DNA of 64,000 nucleotides from Amyelois transitella (Eukaryota > Arthropoda > Insecta > Lepidoptera > Pyralidae). Below are positions 22,789 to 37,700 of the stretch, one piece after another (the first letter of the stretch is position 1; each line of letters starts with the position of its first letter). The notes beneath the pieces were generated by a model, which was not told the origin of the DNA, did not search any database, and saw only the letters and a list, made by a program, of their open reading frames with translations. The position numbers and the translations under genes were made by a program. Where the stretch lies: the NCBI RefSeq assembly GCF_032362555.1, contig NC_083523.1:7973501-8037500 (forward strand), in the 5' to 3' direction.

Positions 22789-25700
22789 ATGTGGAAAGCA
22801 ACCACGGACATCAAGCCTCCCGCTCCAGAGGAGGCAGACGAATGGGAGACCGACCCGGACTTTATTAACGATGTCACGGAGCAGGAACAGAGGTGGGGGC
22901 CTGCAGGACGCAACGTTGAGGCTATTGAGTAAGTTGCCCTTCAAAATATTTTCAAATTATATCTCATATCTATACTAATATTATAAAGTTGAAGAGTTTG
23001 TTTGTTTGTTTGAACGCACTAATCTCAGGAACTTCTGGTACGAATTGAAAAATTCTTTTTGTGTTTAATAGACCATTTATCGAGGAAGGCTTTAGGCTAT
23101 TTATCATCACACTGCAATTAGTAGGAGCAAAGAAATAATGGAGAATGTGAAAAAATACAGGGAAAGTTATTCCTTCTTGAGGGTTTCAATTATGCCCAAA
23201 ATAACTATTCCATGTGAACGAAGTCGCGGGCACAGCTAGTTTAGATATAAATCAATTACATAGTCTGCTTGCACTGGTATAGTATACTATAATAACAAAG
23301 ACGTCATATTGTCTCATGTTGTTTGACAAATTGATCACTTGGAGTCATCGACCTTAATTGCAATAAAAAATTATTATATACTGACAGGAAATGTGTGGGA
23401 GAGTCTGATGTCTGCCCCCTCTGTTTTGGGAAGTTTTTCTATTTTAAAGTGAAACGGGACAGCGATTGTTTTTCGCGCTATAAAAACGGCATCGCGCGTG
23501 CTACGGGAGTGGCGCATTACGTGCCTAGAGGGTTTTTGATTTGTATATTTAAGGGTTTTGATTTTGAGATGAGTTGTATGGAAAATAAACCAAAAAAGGG
23601 TAAATTTTGTTTATTAATTTTTAAGTGCCTAGAGGGTTTTTGATTTGTAATTTTAAGGGTTTTGATTTTGAGATGAGTTGTATGGAAAATAAACCAAAAA
23701 AAAAAGAAAATTTTGTTTATTAATTTTTATATCGGAACTAGCTTTTAAGCCGGAAACACGGCACAATAAGTAAATACATAGATGTAAAACGCGCTTATCA
23801 TTTGAAATTATGCTATCTCTATGTTGCAGTATGGCGAAGCTACGCGAAGAAGTGTTGGAATCTGACAAGTTAGAAAAACAGAAGAGATATGAACAAGGAC
23901 CCAAACCTTCATATGGGTGAGTCCCAACTACATACATACATATGATCACGCCTTTATCCCTTAGACGGGATTAGTTATCCCTTATTATCCCTTATTACGG
24001 GGTAGACAGAGCCAACAGTCTTGAAAAGACTGATAGGCGACGTTCAGCTGTTTGGCTTAATGATAGAATTGAGATTCAAATAGTGACGAGTTGCTAGCCC
24101 ATCGCCTAAAAGAAGAATCCCAAGTTTATAAGCCTATCCCTTAGTCGCCTTTTACGAAATCCATGGGAACGAGATGGAGTGGTCACATTCTTCTTTTTTT
24201 TTTAATGGTGCCGGGAACCACACGGCACAATCCCAACTATAATACTATAAATATGTGAAAGAAAGATTATTTGTTTGTAACCTCTTTACGGGTTATCTAC
24301 TAAATTAATCTACTAGAAATGTCACATATATTTATAAGGAGTCTAGAGATTGATTCCCGTGGGATTTCCGAAAAACCTGTATCCTTTGTAGGTGGCGTTA
24401 AATATGTAGCTTTTTGTAGGTGGCGTTTAATTTGATCCCTTTTTAGATGGCGCTAAATTCACGCGGGCGGAGCTACGGGTAAAAGCTAGTGAACTATAAA
24501 AGAGAAAATTCGGCTCACATTATACATGCAACATGTTGCCTTATCTATACTAATATTATAAAGCTAAAGAGTTTGTTTGTTTGTTTGAACGCGCTTATCT
24601 CAGGAACTATTGGTTCGAATTGAAAAATTTTTCTAGTAAGGCTTTAGACTATATAACATCACGCTGCAACTTTTAGGAGCGAAGAAATAATGGCAAATGT
24701 GAAAAAAAACGGGGAAAATTATTTATCTTTGAGAGCTTCAGTGATGCCCAAAATAACTATTACCCGCGGACTAAGTCGCGGGCACAGCTTGTGTGACTTA
24801 TATTATAACAACTATTAAAGGATCAAAATAAAATACGCTTATGAGATAAAGATTAACGTATGTGGATGAAGCAATGTAGATCCTGGTAGTATGAAGATAA
24901 AGCTTTTGTATTTCCCTTTGGGATAAAGGCTTGTAGGTTTATATAGTATAAATAGATAATGCAGGAATAAAATAAAATACTGTATATAAATGTAAAAGTA
25001 GTTAAAGAGTATTTATAAACAATTTATATTATATATTAAATATTATAAATAATACAGGTATTAAACGCGCACGTAATATACCTTTTTTTATCTCGTACGT
25101 TTCGAGTTCACGGATCATTGTAACATGATTCCTAACCGATGCTCTTACTGTGAGGGAAAACATCGTGAGGAAACCTACACATTCAGGCAACTGGATGTGT
25201 TATCATGATTGATCCAATACTTTAGATAATACTGGTTAGGTTTCCTCTGCAAAGGTTGCGGAGGTCAGACGGGAGTCGCTTCGTGTAAAAACCTGACTCA
25301 CCCAATCCAGGATCCATGGTCAAAGGCATACCCAGAGTGGTGAAGATGCGACCGGGACTGAAGCCAGGAGGAGCAAGAGTATAATGCAACGTCAAAGTTT
25401 AAAATCAGCTTTAGCAAAAGTGTTTGTTGACAAAGTACATACATACATGTATGTATGTATGTACTACTACATAAAATCACGCCTCTTTCCCGGAGGGGTA
25501 GGCAGAGACTACCTCTTTCCACTTGCCACGATCTCTGCACACTTCCTTCGCTTCATCCACATTCATAACTCTCTTCATGCAAGCTTGGCGGTTTCGGGTA
25601 CTTTTGACCAGACCCTTTACCAGGACGTCCTTAATTGACAAAGGACATGTTTTATATTTTTCAGTTATGGCGGCAAGTTTGGCGTTCAGAGTGACCGCAT

Positions 25701-28700
25701 GGACAAGTCTGCTGTTGGTCACGACTACGTAGGGAAAACTGAGAAACACGTCTCGCAGAAGGATTATGCTCAGGGTATGATCATATCTAAACTGTTATAA
25801 TAACATACATACATATGGTCACGTCTTTATCCCTTGCGGGGTAAACAGAGCCAATAGTCTTGAAAAGACTGAATGGCCAAGATCAGCTATTTGGCCTAAT
25901 GATAGAATCGAGATTCAAACAGTGACAGGTTGCTAGCCCATCGACTAAAAATGAATAATCCCAAGTTTTGTAAGCCTATCCCTTAGTTGCCTTTTACGAC
26001 ATCCATGGGAAAGAGATGGAGCGGTCTTATTCTTTTTTGTATTGGTGCCGGGAACCACACGGCACTTCCGGGAACCACACGGCACGGCGGTAATATAATG
26101 GTTAATAAAATAAACATTTTTTTTAAGGTTTCGGCGGTAAATTCGGCGTGCAAACAGACAGGATGGACAAATCCGCGGTCGGTCATGAGTATGTGGCCTC
26201 GGTTGAGAAGCACGCTTCACAGACTGATCATTCGAGAGGTTTCGGAGGAAAGTTCGGCGTGCAGACAGACAGAGTTGATAAGGTAAAGTACTTACCTACA
26301 ATTATCATATTATATACTAGCGACCCGCCCCGGCTTCTACTCCACAAGGGATATAGATGTGATTATACATACATATGGTCACACTATATCCCTTGCGGGG
26401 TGGACAGAGCCAACAGTCCCGAAAAGACTGAATGACCACGTTCAGCTGCTCGGCTTGATGATGGAATTGAGATCCAAATAGTGACAGGTTGCTAGCCCAT
26501 CGCCTAAAAAATGGATCGCAATTTTTTAAGCCCATCCCTTAGTCGCCTTTTACGACATCCACGGGAAAGAGATGGAGTGGTCCTTTTTTTTTTGTTTTGG
26601 TGCCGAGAACCACACGGCACCAAATATGATACTTGTAGGTAAAGTACTTACCTACAAGTATCATCATATTATATATAATTTTACAAACTTGGGATTCTTT
26701 TTTACGCGATGGGCTAGCAACCTGTCACTAGGCGAATCTCAATTCTACCATTAGGCCAAATAGCTGAACACGTTTGTAAGCTTATCCCTTAGTCGCCTTT
26801 TATGACATCCATGGGAAAGAGATGGAATTATTTACTTACTATTATTTTATGAAATAGCGCCGGGAACCACACGGCACGGCATGTAATTTTTTTATGTATC
26901 ATATAATCACATCTATATCCATTGTATCATAATAAAATAATTCCAGAGCGCAGCGGGCTGGGAACACAAGGAACAGGTAGAGAAACATCCGTCTCAGAAG
27001 GACTATTCGGTCGGTTTCGGCGGTAAATTCGGCGTACAGACAGACAGGAAGGACGCCTCGGCGGTCGGCTGGGACCACAAGGAGGACGCTCAGCATCATC
27101 ACTCGCAGAAAGGTGAATACATACAGACATTCTAAAACTCAAAGAAAAGAGAAAGAGGCGTGATTTTATGTATGTATCTAAAACTCAATTCTATCATTAA
27201 GCCAAATAGCTGAACGTGGCCATTCAGTCTTTTCAAGACTGTTGGCTCTGTCTACCCCGCAAGGGAAATAGACGTGACCACATGTAAAAGGAGAAACTGA
27301 ATTACTGACTGACATTTCAAGGAACAGCCCAAACTGCTCAAGTCCATTAAATCTATACTAATATTACAAAGCTGAAGAGTTTGTTTGTTTGTTTGTTTGA
27401 ACGCGCTAATCTCAGGAACTAATGGTTCAAATTGAAAAATTCTGTTTTCTAGGTGGCGGGCAGAGACTACATATTTCCACTTGTCACGATTCCTGCATAC
27501 TTCTATCGCTTCATCCACATTCATAATTCTCTTCATTCGGAGCTCGGTTTCGTTTTAAAACTCTTTAATATTTAAAGGGAAGCGCTACGTTTGATTATAA
27601 TTTTAATTTTATTTTAATTCTCCCGGCAGACTACGCGCTGGGTTTCGGCGGTAAGTTCGGCGTGCAGACAGACAGACAGGACGCGTCCGCAGTCGGCTGG
27701 GAGCATCACGAGAAGACGCCGGCGCACGCTAGTCAAGTCGACCACAAGAAGGTACACACATACATGCATACATATGGTCACGTCTATATCCCATGCGGGG
27801 TAGACAGAGCCTACAGTCTTGAAGACTAAATGGCCACGATCAGCTATTTGGCTTAATGATAGAATTGAGATTCAAATAGTGATAGGTTGTTAGCCCATCC
27901 CCTAGAAGAATCCCAAGTTTATAAGCCTATCCCTTAGTCGCCTTTTACGACATCCATGGGGAAAGAGATGGAGTGGTCCTATTCTTTTTTGTATTGGTGC
28001 CGGGAACCACACGGCACAAGAAGGTAATATAATTAATTTTTTTTTTTCATCCATACTCGTGACTTTTATAAGTCACATTGATAATATTCGACGGCGCGAG
28101 AATAGCGCAACCTACCGCTGAATCAAACCGCAAGAAAACTCAATAAAATAACGACCTTATTACAAGTGAATTTAACTTGAAATTCAAAAACAAATGTCTC
28201 GTGCTATCTCGCTCATAATAGCGGACAGTTCTCGGATTCAAATGACGCGCTCTGATTGGCTCAAATATTTTGCCGTATTCGCCATGCAAAAATTTGACTT
28301 CCACGCAGGTATCGATGTAATTTATTACAAGTGGTTATACTGTATTTCTTTACTCACATTACAAAGAAAAAGAAAATTATATTTTCGTTGGTAACCAATA
28401 GGTAAATTAAAAACTTATTTTGATGATATTTTGTACAACGACATACACAAGGAACATAGGATATTTTTTAATCGGAATTTTTCAAATTTAATATAAATTA
28501 GCTAAATCTTCAATTAATTCAATGTACCTATCTATTTTAACAATAACATAAACTCTTAATACTATCATCCTTAAGCAGATCAAACTTGTACATTATTATG
28601 TTCGCTGTCCTCCTCCGACTTGTGTTTGCCGTATATGTGCATCCTTTTCGCACCCTTGTTGATCATTTCATCAATTAGTGGCAATTCCTCGTCTCCATCG

Positions 28701-31700
28701 CGAGGCGTCTCCGAGTCTGCTTGCAGCATCTTAACTGGTTTGTTTAGACCCCCTGTACATACAGACATACATATACCTAACACATCCTCATATTATACGT
28801 ATATTTAGACGGCCTCTGTGGCGCAGCGGTTGTCTGTGACACCAGAGGTCCTGGGTTCGAATCCCGGCCAGGACATGATGAGAAAAGAACTTTTTCTGAT
28901 TGGCCTGGGTCTTGGATGTTTATCTATATAAGTATTTATTATAAAAATATAGTATCATGAGTTAGTATCTCGTAACACAAGTCTCGAACTTACTTCGAGG
29001 CTAACTCAATCTGTGAAATTTGTCCCGTATATATTTATTTATTTATATCTTACGATGTAGCCGTTCTAAAAAATTCGATGGCCACGTTCGGCTTGCATAT
29101 TATTCCAAGTTTGTTATCATTTGCCGTGTGGTTCTCGGCATCAATAAAAAAAAAAGTAGTACCTACCACTCCGTCTCGTTCCGATGGATGTCGTAAAAGG
29201 AGACTAAGGGATAGGCTTATAAACTTGGGATTCTTCTTTTAGGCGATGGGCTAGCAACCTGTCACTATTTGAATCTCTCAATTCTATCATTAAGCCAAAC
29301 GGGAATAATATGGAGCGGTTCTATTCTAAAGCAACCGTTAACCACACGGCATATATTTATGTATTTATTTACTAGCTGTGCCCGCGACCGCGTGGAATAA
29401 TTATTTTGGGCATCATTGAAGCCCTCAAGGATGAATAATTTCCCTGTTTTTTCACATTTTCCATTATTTCTTTGCTCCTTATAGTTGTAATGTGATGCTA
29501 TATAAAAAAGTCTAAAGCCTTCCTCGATAAATGGTCTATTCAACGCAAAAAGAATTTTTCAATTTGAATTGACCATTAGTTCCTGAGATTAGCTCGTTCA
29601 TACAAACAAACTCTTCAGCTTTATAATATTCGTATAGATTATTCATTTGCCTCGGTCTCACTTAGGGTTGAAAAAAGCGGGAAATATTCCGGTTTTTTTC
29701 AAATTCCCTCGTATTTATACAAGTTTGTTACGAAAGTTTCAAGAAAGACAAGAATGAAATATTTCATGTTTTTTATTAATAAAACGGAAAAATATGAAAG
29801 AAACGGAAAAAATACGATAGGAAAAGTATTAATTACCTTACAATATGCATCATTGTTTTAAAAATTGGTAATTATACATAGAATATATGGTATATAGTTT
29901 TCTAATCGTTTTTTTTTTATTTTTCGAAACAAACGACGAAAATCTCAATAAAACCGTTTTTTCCCCAAGGTTTTATTCTGATATATTTCAATGTAACAAA
30001 CCAATAAAACGGTAAAAAACGAATTTGTTTCTTTCGGAATTTTCAACGCTAGTCTCACTTACCATCGTCTGTGAAACTGGCATCAGTGGTTCTCCCCTGG
30101 CGCGCCGCTCTCATTCTTTGTTCTATGACGCGCAATCGAATCTCTTTAAGAAACGACGCTATTTGGTTGCCGATGTCCAACTTGCCCTCCACTTTGATCT
30201 TGTATTCCCATGTGGGGATTGGCAGAACTGAAAATATATTGTGTGTTAAAATCGTCTAATATATTTAATACGTAGAAATAGATTGATTTTTAAAATAGGA
30301 TAGGTACAAGGTATCACTTATTGACGTCAATATAAGTATAATTATTATATTTATACATACATATGGTCACGTCTATATCCCTTGCGGGGTAGACAGAGCC
30401 AACAGTCTTGAAAGGACTGAATGGCCACGTTCAGCTATTTGGCTCAATGATAGAATTGAGATTCAAATATTGACAGGTTGCTAGCCCATCGCCTAAAAAA
30501 GAATCCCAAGTTTGTAAGCCGTCAATAATCGTTATTTACCGCTTCCAAAGCCCATGTGTAGAAGAATCGGCGGATCAAACTACACTGCAGCATTTTCACC
30601 GGACGTCAATTGACAATACAATAAATCTTAAATCTAAAACGCAGACTAATGCACGTTGATTAAATTTAAAAATATTTTTATACTTTAATAATAGTATAGA
30701 AAGAAAAGATTTGTATTATTGTTTTTAAAAAATAAACCCAGAAACCACAAGAGCATTTTTGATGATATATGTATGGTCTGGATTACACGAGCGAAGTGCA
30801 ATGCAGACGCTTGTTTTAAAAAAAAAATAATGACCCAAAATATTTAAATTAAATTTTTAGAACCATTTGGCAACATAGTTAAAACGATTTGACGACAAAA
30901 AGATTTATCCGTCTGTTTTTTGTTAACGCATCACGCATTAACTTTACTTGCAACAAACTCAGTATTCATTGTTTTAGAATTAAAGGCATAATTGTTAAAC
31001 ACGAAAAATTAACATCAAACATTTACAAAATTACAAAAGTACATTCGCGGGCGGAAAGTAGTTTATGATTGAAAATAAATGCTTACATGTTATGAGACAT
31101 AAATACATGAGCATGATAAGTAAACTTTCAATGTAATCTTGCGCAGAAATATTATAATTTTAAAATTGCATTTACATTTTATCGCAATTTTACGATGACT
31201 TACAGACGACTTTGATTATTTTTCATTGTTAACGTAAGAAACCATTTTAATTAATGTTTGTTTATTTGATGCGTAGTTGCGTATGCGCAGTAAATCCTTA
31301 AAATTTGTTTTAACTTTTTTTTTTCGAAAATTTATGTACGTACTGATGAGCGTAAAGAAATCGAGAGAAATCTGTAAGATTTTAGATAGTGGAAAATCAT
31401 ACTGCCTACCATTATAGAAAACAAGCTTGAAAGTATAATTAAAAATGTCTAAACTCAAAATCAGGTCAATCATTACGGAAACCCCTACTAAATCCATATA
31501 TTTTTTTGTTATAATGAGCAAAAATTTGTATATTTGTTTCGTTACCAGAAATTTTTAGAGACTTAACCTTTAATATTAACATACTTTTATTACTCTTTTA
31601 TGACGTCATCACGGGAGCGAACTCTCGGGTAAAATTTTATTTAAGACATTTATAATAATATTAGATAGTTAGATGACAGTGCTACACACATCCTACTAAT

Positions 31701-34700
31701 CCTACTAATATTATAAATGCGAAAGTTTGTGAGTATTTCAGTATGGATGTTTGTAACTCTTTCACGCACAAACTACTGAACCGATTACGATGAAATTTGG
31801 TATGTAGGTAGCTGCGGACCCAGAATAACATAAAGGCTACTTTTTATCCCGGAGTTACCGCGGGTTTGATAGGGTTTCCATGCGGACGAAGTCGCGGGAG
31901 GCCTCTAGTAAACAAATATAACAATAGCGGATCCTTAAAACTAACACCGTGCCGTGTGGTCCCCGGCACCAATACAAAAAAAGAATAGGACCACTCTATC
32001 TCTTTCCCATGGATGTCGTAAAAGGCGACTAAGGGATAGGCTTACAAACTTGGGATTCTTTTTTAGGCGATGGGCTAGCAACCTGTCACTATTTGAATCT
32101 CAATTCTATCATTAAGCCAAATAGCTGAACGTGGCCATTCAGTCTTTTTAAGACTGTTGGCTCTGTCTACCCTGCAAGGCACATAGACGTGACCGTGAAT
32201 GTCGTAATGATCAGCGATCTTTATCATCACTAGTTGTGATTATATCTGTGGCAGGGTTTCGGCGGTAAGTTCGGCATCGAATCGGACAGGGTGGACAAAT
32301 CCGCTCACCGTTTCGATGAGGTGGAGAAAGTGGGCACCAACTACATCAAACAGAAGCCGGACATCGGTGGCGCCAAGCCCTCCACCATCAGAGCCAAGTT
32401 TGAGAACATGGCTAAAGAGAAGGAACAGGTAAGAGAGGACTGATGTTTTACGGATAAATTACATAAGCTAAATAATAATAATTAATTACACTATTAAATA
32501 AAATTAAATAAAAAGGAACTTTATTTTTTCTCCACAACAATACAATTGGTGTCTTAACTATACCATAACTAATATACATAAGTCTGTTGTGGAGAACTGG
32601 TGCCTGAACTAGGTATCCGAAGGAACCTGTCATACAGGACACCAGGCCTCCCCTCAGAGAGAGTACATGAATATTATGAATAAGTGCACACTGATACTAA
32701 TAATCTAAATTAAATTTACCTTTTAGTAGATAATGATTAAATAATTTTAAAATTAAATGTCATAACACCGGGGATGCCTGACTGGATCACCACGATTTCA
32801 CGCCCCGCAGTCTCACCTCTCGACATCCTTAGCCACCCACGCCGATGTTGCCCCTTTGTTGCTTATCATGGTGACTGATTTGAGGGGCCCATTTAGTGAG
32901 TGGCGAGTCACCACCTGCCACATAATAGTCACGTATTCATGATTATGGCAGGTGTCTGAATTTCTCCAGCATAGCCCATTTTAAATCCATCCAAACTTCA
33001 ACGCCATTAACTAATCATTCCTTTCCTTATTTTGTAATAGCTCCACCTGCCGAGACCTGTTCATGGACATATCGTCTATTGATATGCCCGGGAACGGGTT
33101 TTGGCAGGAGAACAACATAACATCAACTTCTCCAAAGGGCCTCTACGTGTTGGATTTATATCCCCACGCAAGCCTCTCAAAAATCCGGGGTGTATAGACC
33201 CGTAAAATCCAAGCGGAGAAACATAATAATAATTAAAGCTCATAGTGTGGATATTAAAAAACTAACTTAAAAAATAATAATAAAAATAATATTAAAAAAG
33301 AATAGGATCACTCCATCCCTTTCCCATGGATTTTGTAAAATACGACTAAGGGATATGCTTATAAACTTGGGATTCCTCATTTAGGCGATGGGCTAGCAAC
33401 CTGTCACTATTAGAATCTCAATTCTATCATTGCAGCTGTTTGGCAATTGGAATTGAAATTCGAATAGTGAGGTTGCCATTTGAATCTCAATTCTATCATT
33501 AAGTTGAACGTGGCCTTTTGGTCTTTTCGAGACTGTTGGCTCTGTCTACCCCGCAAGTGACACAGACGTGATTATATGTCAATCACATGGATATTGTTTT
33601 TATTGTATTAGGTGGAGAAAGTAGGTGGCTTCAACAAGCAGAGGTCCAACGTCAGTGGAGCTAAACCTTCGTCTATTGGCGCTAAATTTGAGAACATGGC
33701 TAGAGAGAAAGAACAGGTAATGTTATTTCTAGAACTTACATTTGTTTTGTGTGTTTGGTTAAATGACTCCACACTTACGTAATTAATTATTTAATAATGT
33801 ATTTTTATTTCATTAAATACTTGGATTGCCCGCGACTTTGTCCGCGTAGTTTCTTTTTTTCGCAATAAAAAGCAGTCTAGGGAGCGTTCAAGTATTACGT
33901 AACGCAATTTGGGGGGAGGGGGGGTCTCGTGAAACGTTACGATGCGTTACAAGGGCGGGAGGGGTCTTTCTTACAACACGTTACGTAACATTGTTTTTCT
34001 TAAATAAAAAATTAGGAAATTAAAACTCCCAAGTTGGCAACCCATTTACGTTTTACGGGGAATCCCTCGATTGTATATTCTGGTCGTCAATTTTACTTTT
34101 TTCTCGCAAGTTGGCAAACCTTTTCGTTTATATTTCACGGGGAATCCCTAGATTGTATTGTACGGCATTTAATGTTGTTTAGTTGGGTTTCTGTTAATAA
34201 TTGCATTGTCAAAGGTTAAAATAAAAATGTTATTTTATTTCAAGAGTTAATTATTGTGTAAAGCCAAAAATTTATAAAAAATAAACAAAATATGCAGGTG
34301 GTGCGGATTAAAAATCTCTTGTTTTTTTTAGTATTATTACCGCAAAGGCAATTAAAAGTATACCAAGGATAAAAACTATAACATAACTTTTTGCAACTTT
34401 AGGGTAAAAATGGTCACTTGAGTGTTACGTAACGTTTAGAGAGAGGGGGGGGGGGGGATACAGAAAAACGTTACGGTGCGTTACAAGGGGGGGAGGAGGG
34501 GTCAAAAATCTTCAAAAATTGCGTTACGTAATACTTGAACGCTCCCCTATATACACTGTACCAAATTTTCTAGACCGTTGGCTCTGTCCACCCCGCAAGG
34601 TATACACAGACGTGATTATATGACTTAACATAGCTAGTAATTTATATGTATAATTGTTTTCTAGGAGGCGCTAGAATCAGTACAAAAAATAAGACAGCAG

Positions 34701-37700
34701 AGAGAACAGATGGACAAAAAACTTTCAGAAAAGGTACATGTCACTTTGTCATCAATAAAAGTACGGTAGCAATTTATAATTTCTCCCATTTTATTTTTCT
34801 AATGAAAATTGAATTTTTTGGTTGTAACACGATAGACTTTCCAATTCGGACAATTCTACAAATTTTCAACAGCGAAAGTGATTTATGAATGTGGATGAAG
34901 CGAAAGAAGTATGCAGGGATCGTGGCAAGTGCAAAGATGTAGCCTCTGCCTATTCCTTTCGGGAAAGAATGCGTGGTTATGTATGTATGTTTATAACCAC
35001 GCATTCTTTCCTGAAAAGCGAGCGATAACGAAAATGTAAATTATTTTTTATATTTATACTAGCTGTGCCCGCGACTTCGTCCACGTGGAATAGTTATTTT
35101 GGGCATCCAAGCCCTCAAGGATGAATAATTTTCCCCGTTTTTTTCCACATTTTCTATTATTTCTTCGCTCCTAATAGTTGCAGCGTAATGTTATATAGCC
35201 TAAAGCCTTCCTCGATACATGCTCTATTCAACACAAAAATAATTTTTCAATTTGAACCAGTAGTTCACAAGATTAGCGCGTTCAAACAAACAAACTCTTC
35301 AGCTTTATAAGATTAGTATAGAAGTATAGATTTTTGTGAAATGCCTTGGATTATTCATTTAGTCAGCCTTGGTATCTGTGCAATGTTAATAATAATATAA
35401 TGTTTTTTTAAGGAGAAAGAACGTCTTGCGCAAGAGTCGCAAGTACAAGAGCCGCCGCCGCCCGCACATTCCAAGGCGGAGGTGCCCGCTGAAGGTAACA
35501 AAAAATCTCATATTGAATACTAGCTGTCAGTGTGTATGTCATTCATTTTCATTCGTATCATTCAATTCATTCATGTGTCATTCAAATATCGCACGATGGG
35601 CAGGCATTCCACCCGTACATGGTTGATATCATTGCCATTCGTCAAATCTTTGTGGCGAACCGCTTTGAATTGGAATTCCCTCCCTGCATCACTTTTTTCC
35701 TCCTGGCTATAGTCCTGGGTGCATCCACACCAAAATTCAAAATTTTTATTCATTATTATAGGATACTATATATCGCTTAATAATTGTCGTATGGTTTAAC
35801 AACATTGGTTGACGTCAAATAAATTACTTAAAAACTAAGTTTACTGCCGCTTCCAAGGCGTCAGTGCAGAAGAAGCGGTAACAAACTGCACTGCAGCATT
35901 TTCTTCAACAACGTCAACTTCACAATATTAAATTATACTTAGAATAGAATGTGGACGAGAGAATACATTGTTGAATTTTATATATTTATGAGATTTAATA
36001 TTGAAAAAAGAAAAATATATATATATATTATATGGATTTTATTGGACACCACTCTGGAGAGGAGATAATTGAAATTCAAGTAGGTGGTACCTAGTGGCAG
36101 GTTGCTACCCATCGTCTGAAAGAAGAATCCCAATCGCACAAATTCCGTCTGGTTTTTTGTCTTCCTCCTGGCTTTAGTCCCGGTTGCATCCTCTCTGGAG
36201 AGGAGCCCGGGGTATGCTTTTGACCGTGGATCCTGGATTGGATGAGGCAGGATTTTACACGAAGCGACTCCCATCTGACCTATCCCTTCCGCTATAGCCT
36301 ATTGAAAGACGTGCCCCCTATTTTTATCTGGACAGCGTATTGTATGTATGTTTGTCCGCGATGATCTCGCGTTTCGCTGAACCGATTTTGATGCGGTTTT
36401 CAGGAAAAGGGTTTGTTACACTTTAGAAATTTAACCGACTTAAAAAAAGGAGGATATTGATTGAAGGCGGTTCTCTTTTTACAAAAGTTATTTTTGATGG
36501 TATTTTGTAATTTGCGCGGGATAAATAACAGATGGGCACACGCTGCTTATCTTCGTAACTTTTTTATTTTTAATTCAATTAAAAACATTTTTGTGAAAGA
36601 TAATTTCGGTGGTACCTACATTGTTTAATAACAATCTGTTGTATTGTTGTTTATGCCGTGTGGTTCCCGGCACCAATAAAAAAAGAAAGAATAGGACTAC
36701 TCAATCTCGTTCCCATGGATGTCGTAAAAGGCGACTAAGGGATAGGCTTATAAACTTGGGATTCTTCTTTTAGACGATGGGCTAGCAACCCGTCACTATT
36801 TGAATCTCCATTCTATCATTAAGCCAAATAGCTGAACGTGGCCTATCAGTCTTTTCAAGACTGTTGGCTCTGTCTACCCCGTAACGGATAAAACCGTGAT
36901 CATATGTATGTATGTATGTATTGTTTCAGTTGAAGTGACGAAGTCCAAAGAAGTGGAACCTCCGAAGGAGGAGCAGCAGCCGAACTTGCCCGACGTCACC
37001 CTGGTCGGAGAACCCAAAGAGGATAGGGAAGAGGTAAACACACATCTTTGTCCAATTTTGTTAAAATAGTGAGTATGAGTGAGAGTGCCGTGCGGTTCCC
37101 GGCACCAATACAAAAAAAAAGGAATAGGACCACTCCATCTCTTTCCCATGGATGTCGTAAAAGGCGACCAAGGGATAGGCTTATAAACTTGGGATTCCTC
37201 TTTTAGGCGATGGGCTGGCAACCTGTCACTATTTGAATCTCAATTCTATCATTAAGCCAAATTGCTGAACGTGGCCATTCAGTCTTTTCAAGACTGTTGG
37301 CTCTGTCTACCCCGCATGGGATATGGACGTGACCATATATAATATGTATATGTATGTATGTGAGTATGACTAATAACGTGAAAGGCGTTATCTCGCGGTT
37401 CTGCCCCGCTGTGACCTTGAAATCTCGTTGATTGACCTTGCCGTAGGAAATCGTATATAGTGCATCCTAACCACAGATTAAAGACCTACCCTACACCACA
37501 TAAGACTTCTACATGGCAAATAGAAAATTACTATATCAGTAGTTTGAGTTCTGGCGTATTTTGTCAAAAACAATATATATATATATATATATTGTTCACG
37601 CTTCAGCCGTGTGGTTCCCGGCACTAAAGAATAGGACCACTTCACATCTTTCCCTTGGATGTAGTAAAATTCGACTATGGGATAGGCTAATAAACTTAGG

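Noticed and set aside
23395-23643. 82-codon plus-strand frame [14 protein letters not shown]...
   Set aside because: It runs over a ~105-bp direct repeat in a cortactin intron, with no splice signals or conservation cue.
28809-28880. tRNA gene (A and B boxes present)
   Set aside because: It is the head of a SINE with the standard body and tail; the same applies at 9290-9436, 39182, 48804, 53208, 54055 and 60075.
31216-31521. 101-codon minus-strand frame upstream of the nested antisense gene
   Set aside because: It stops before the only nearby donor-like site and has AT-driven composition, so I did not add it to that gene.
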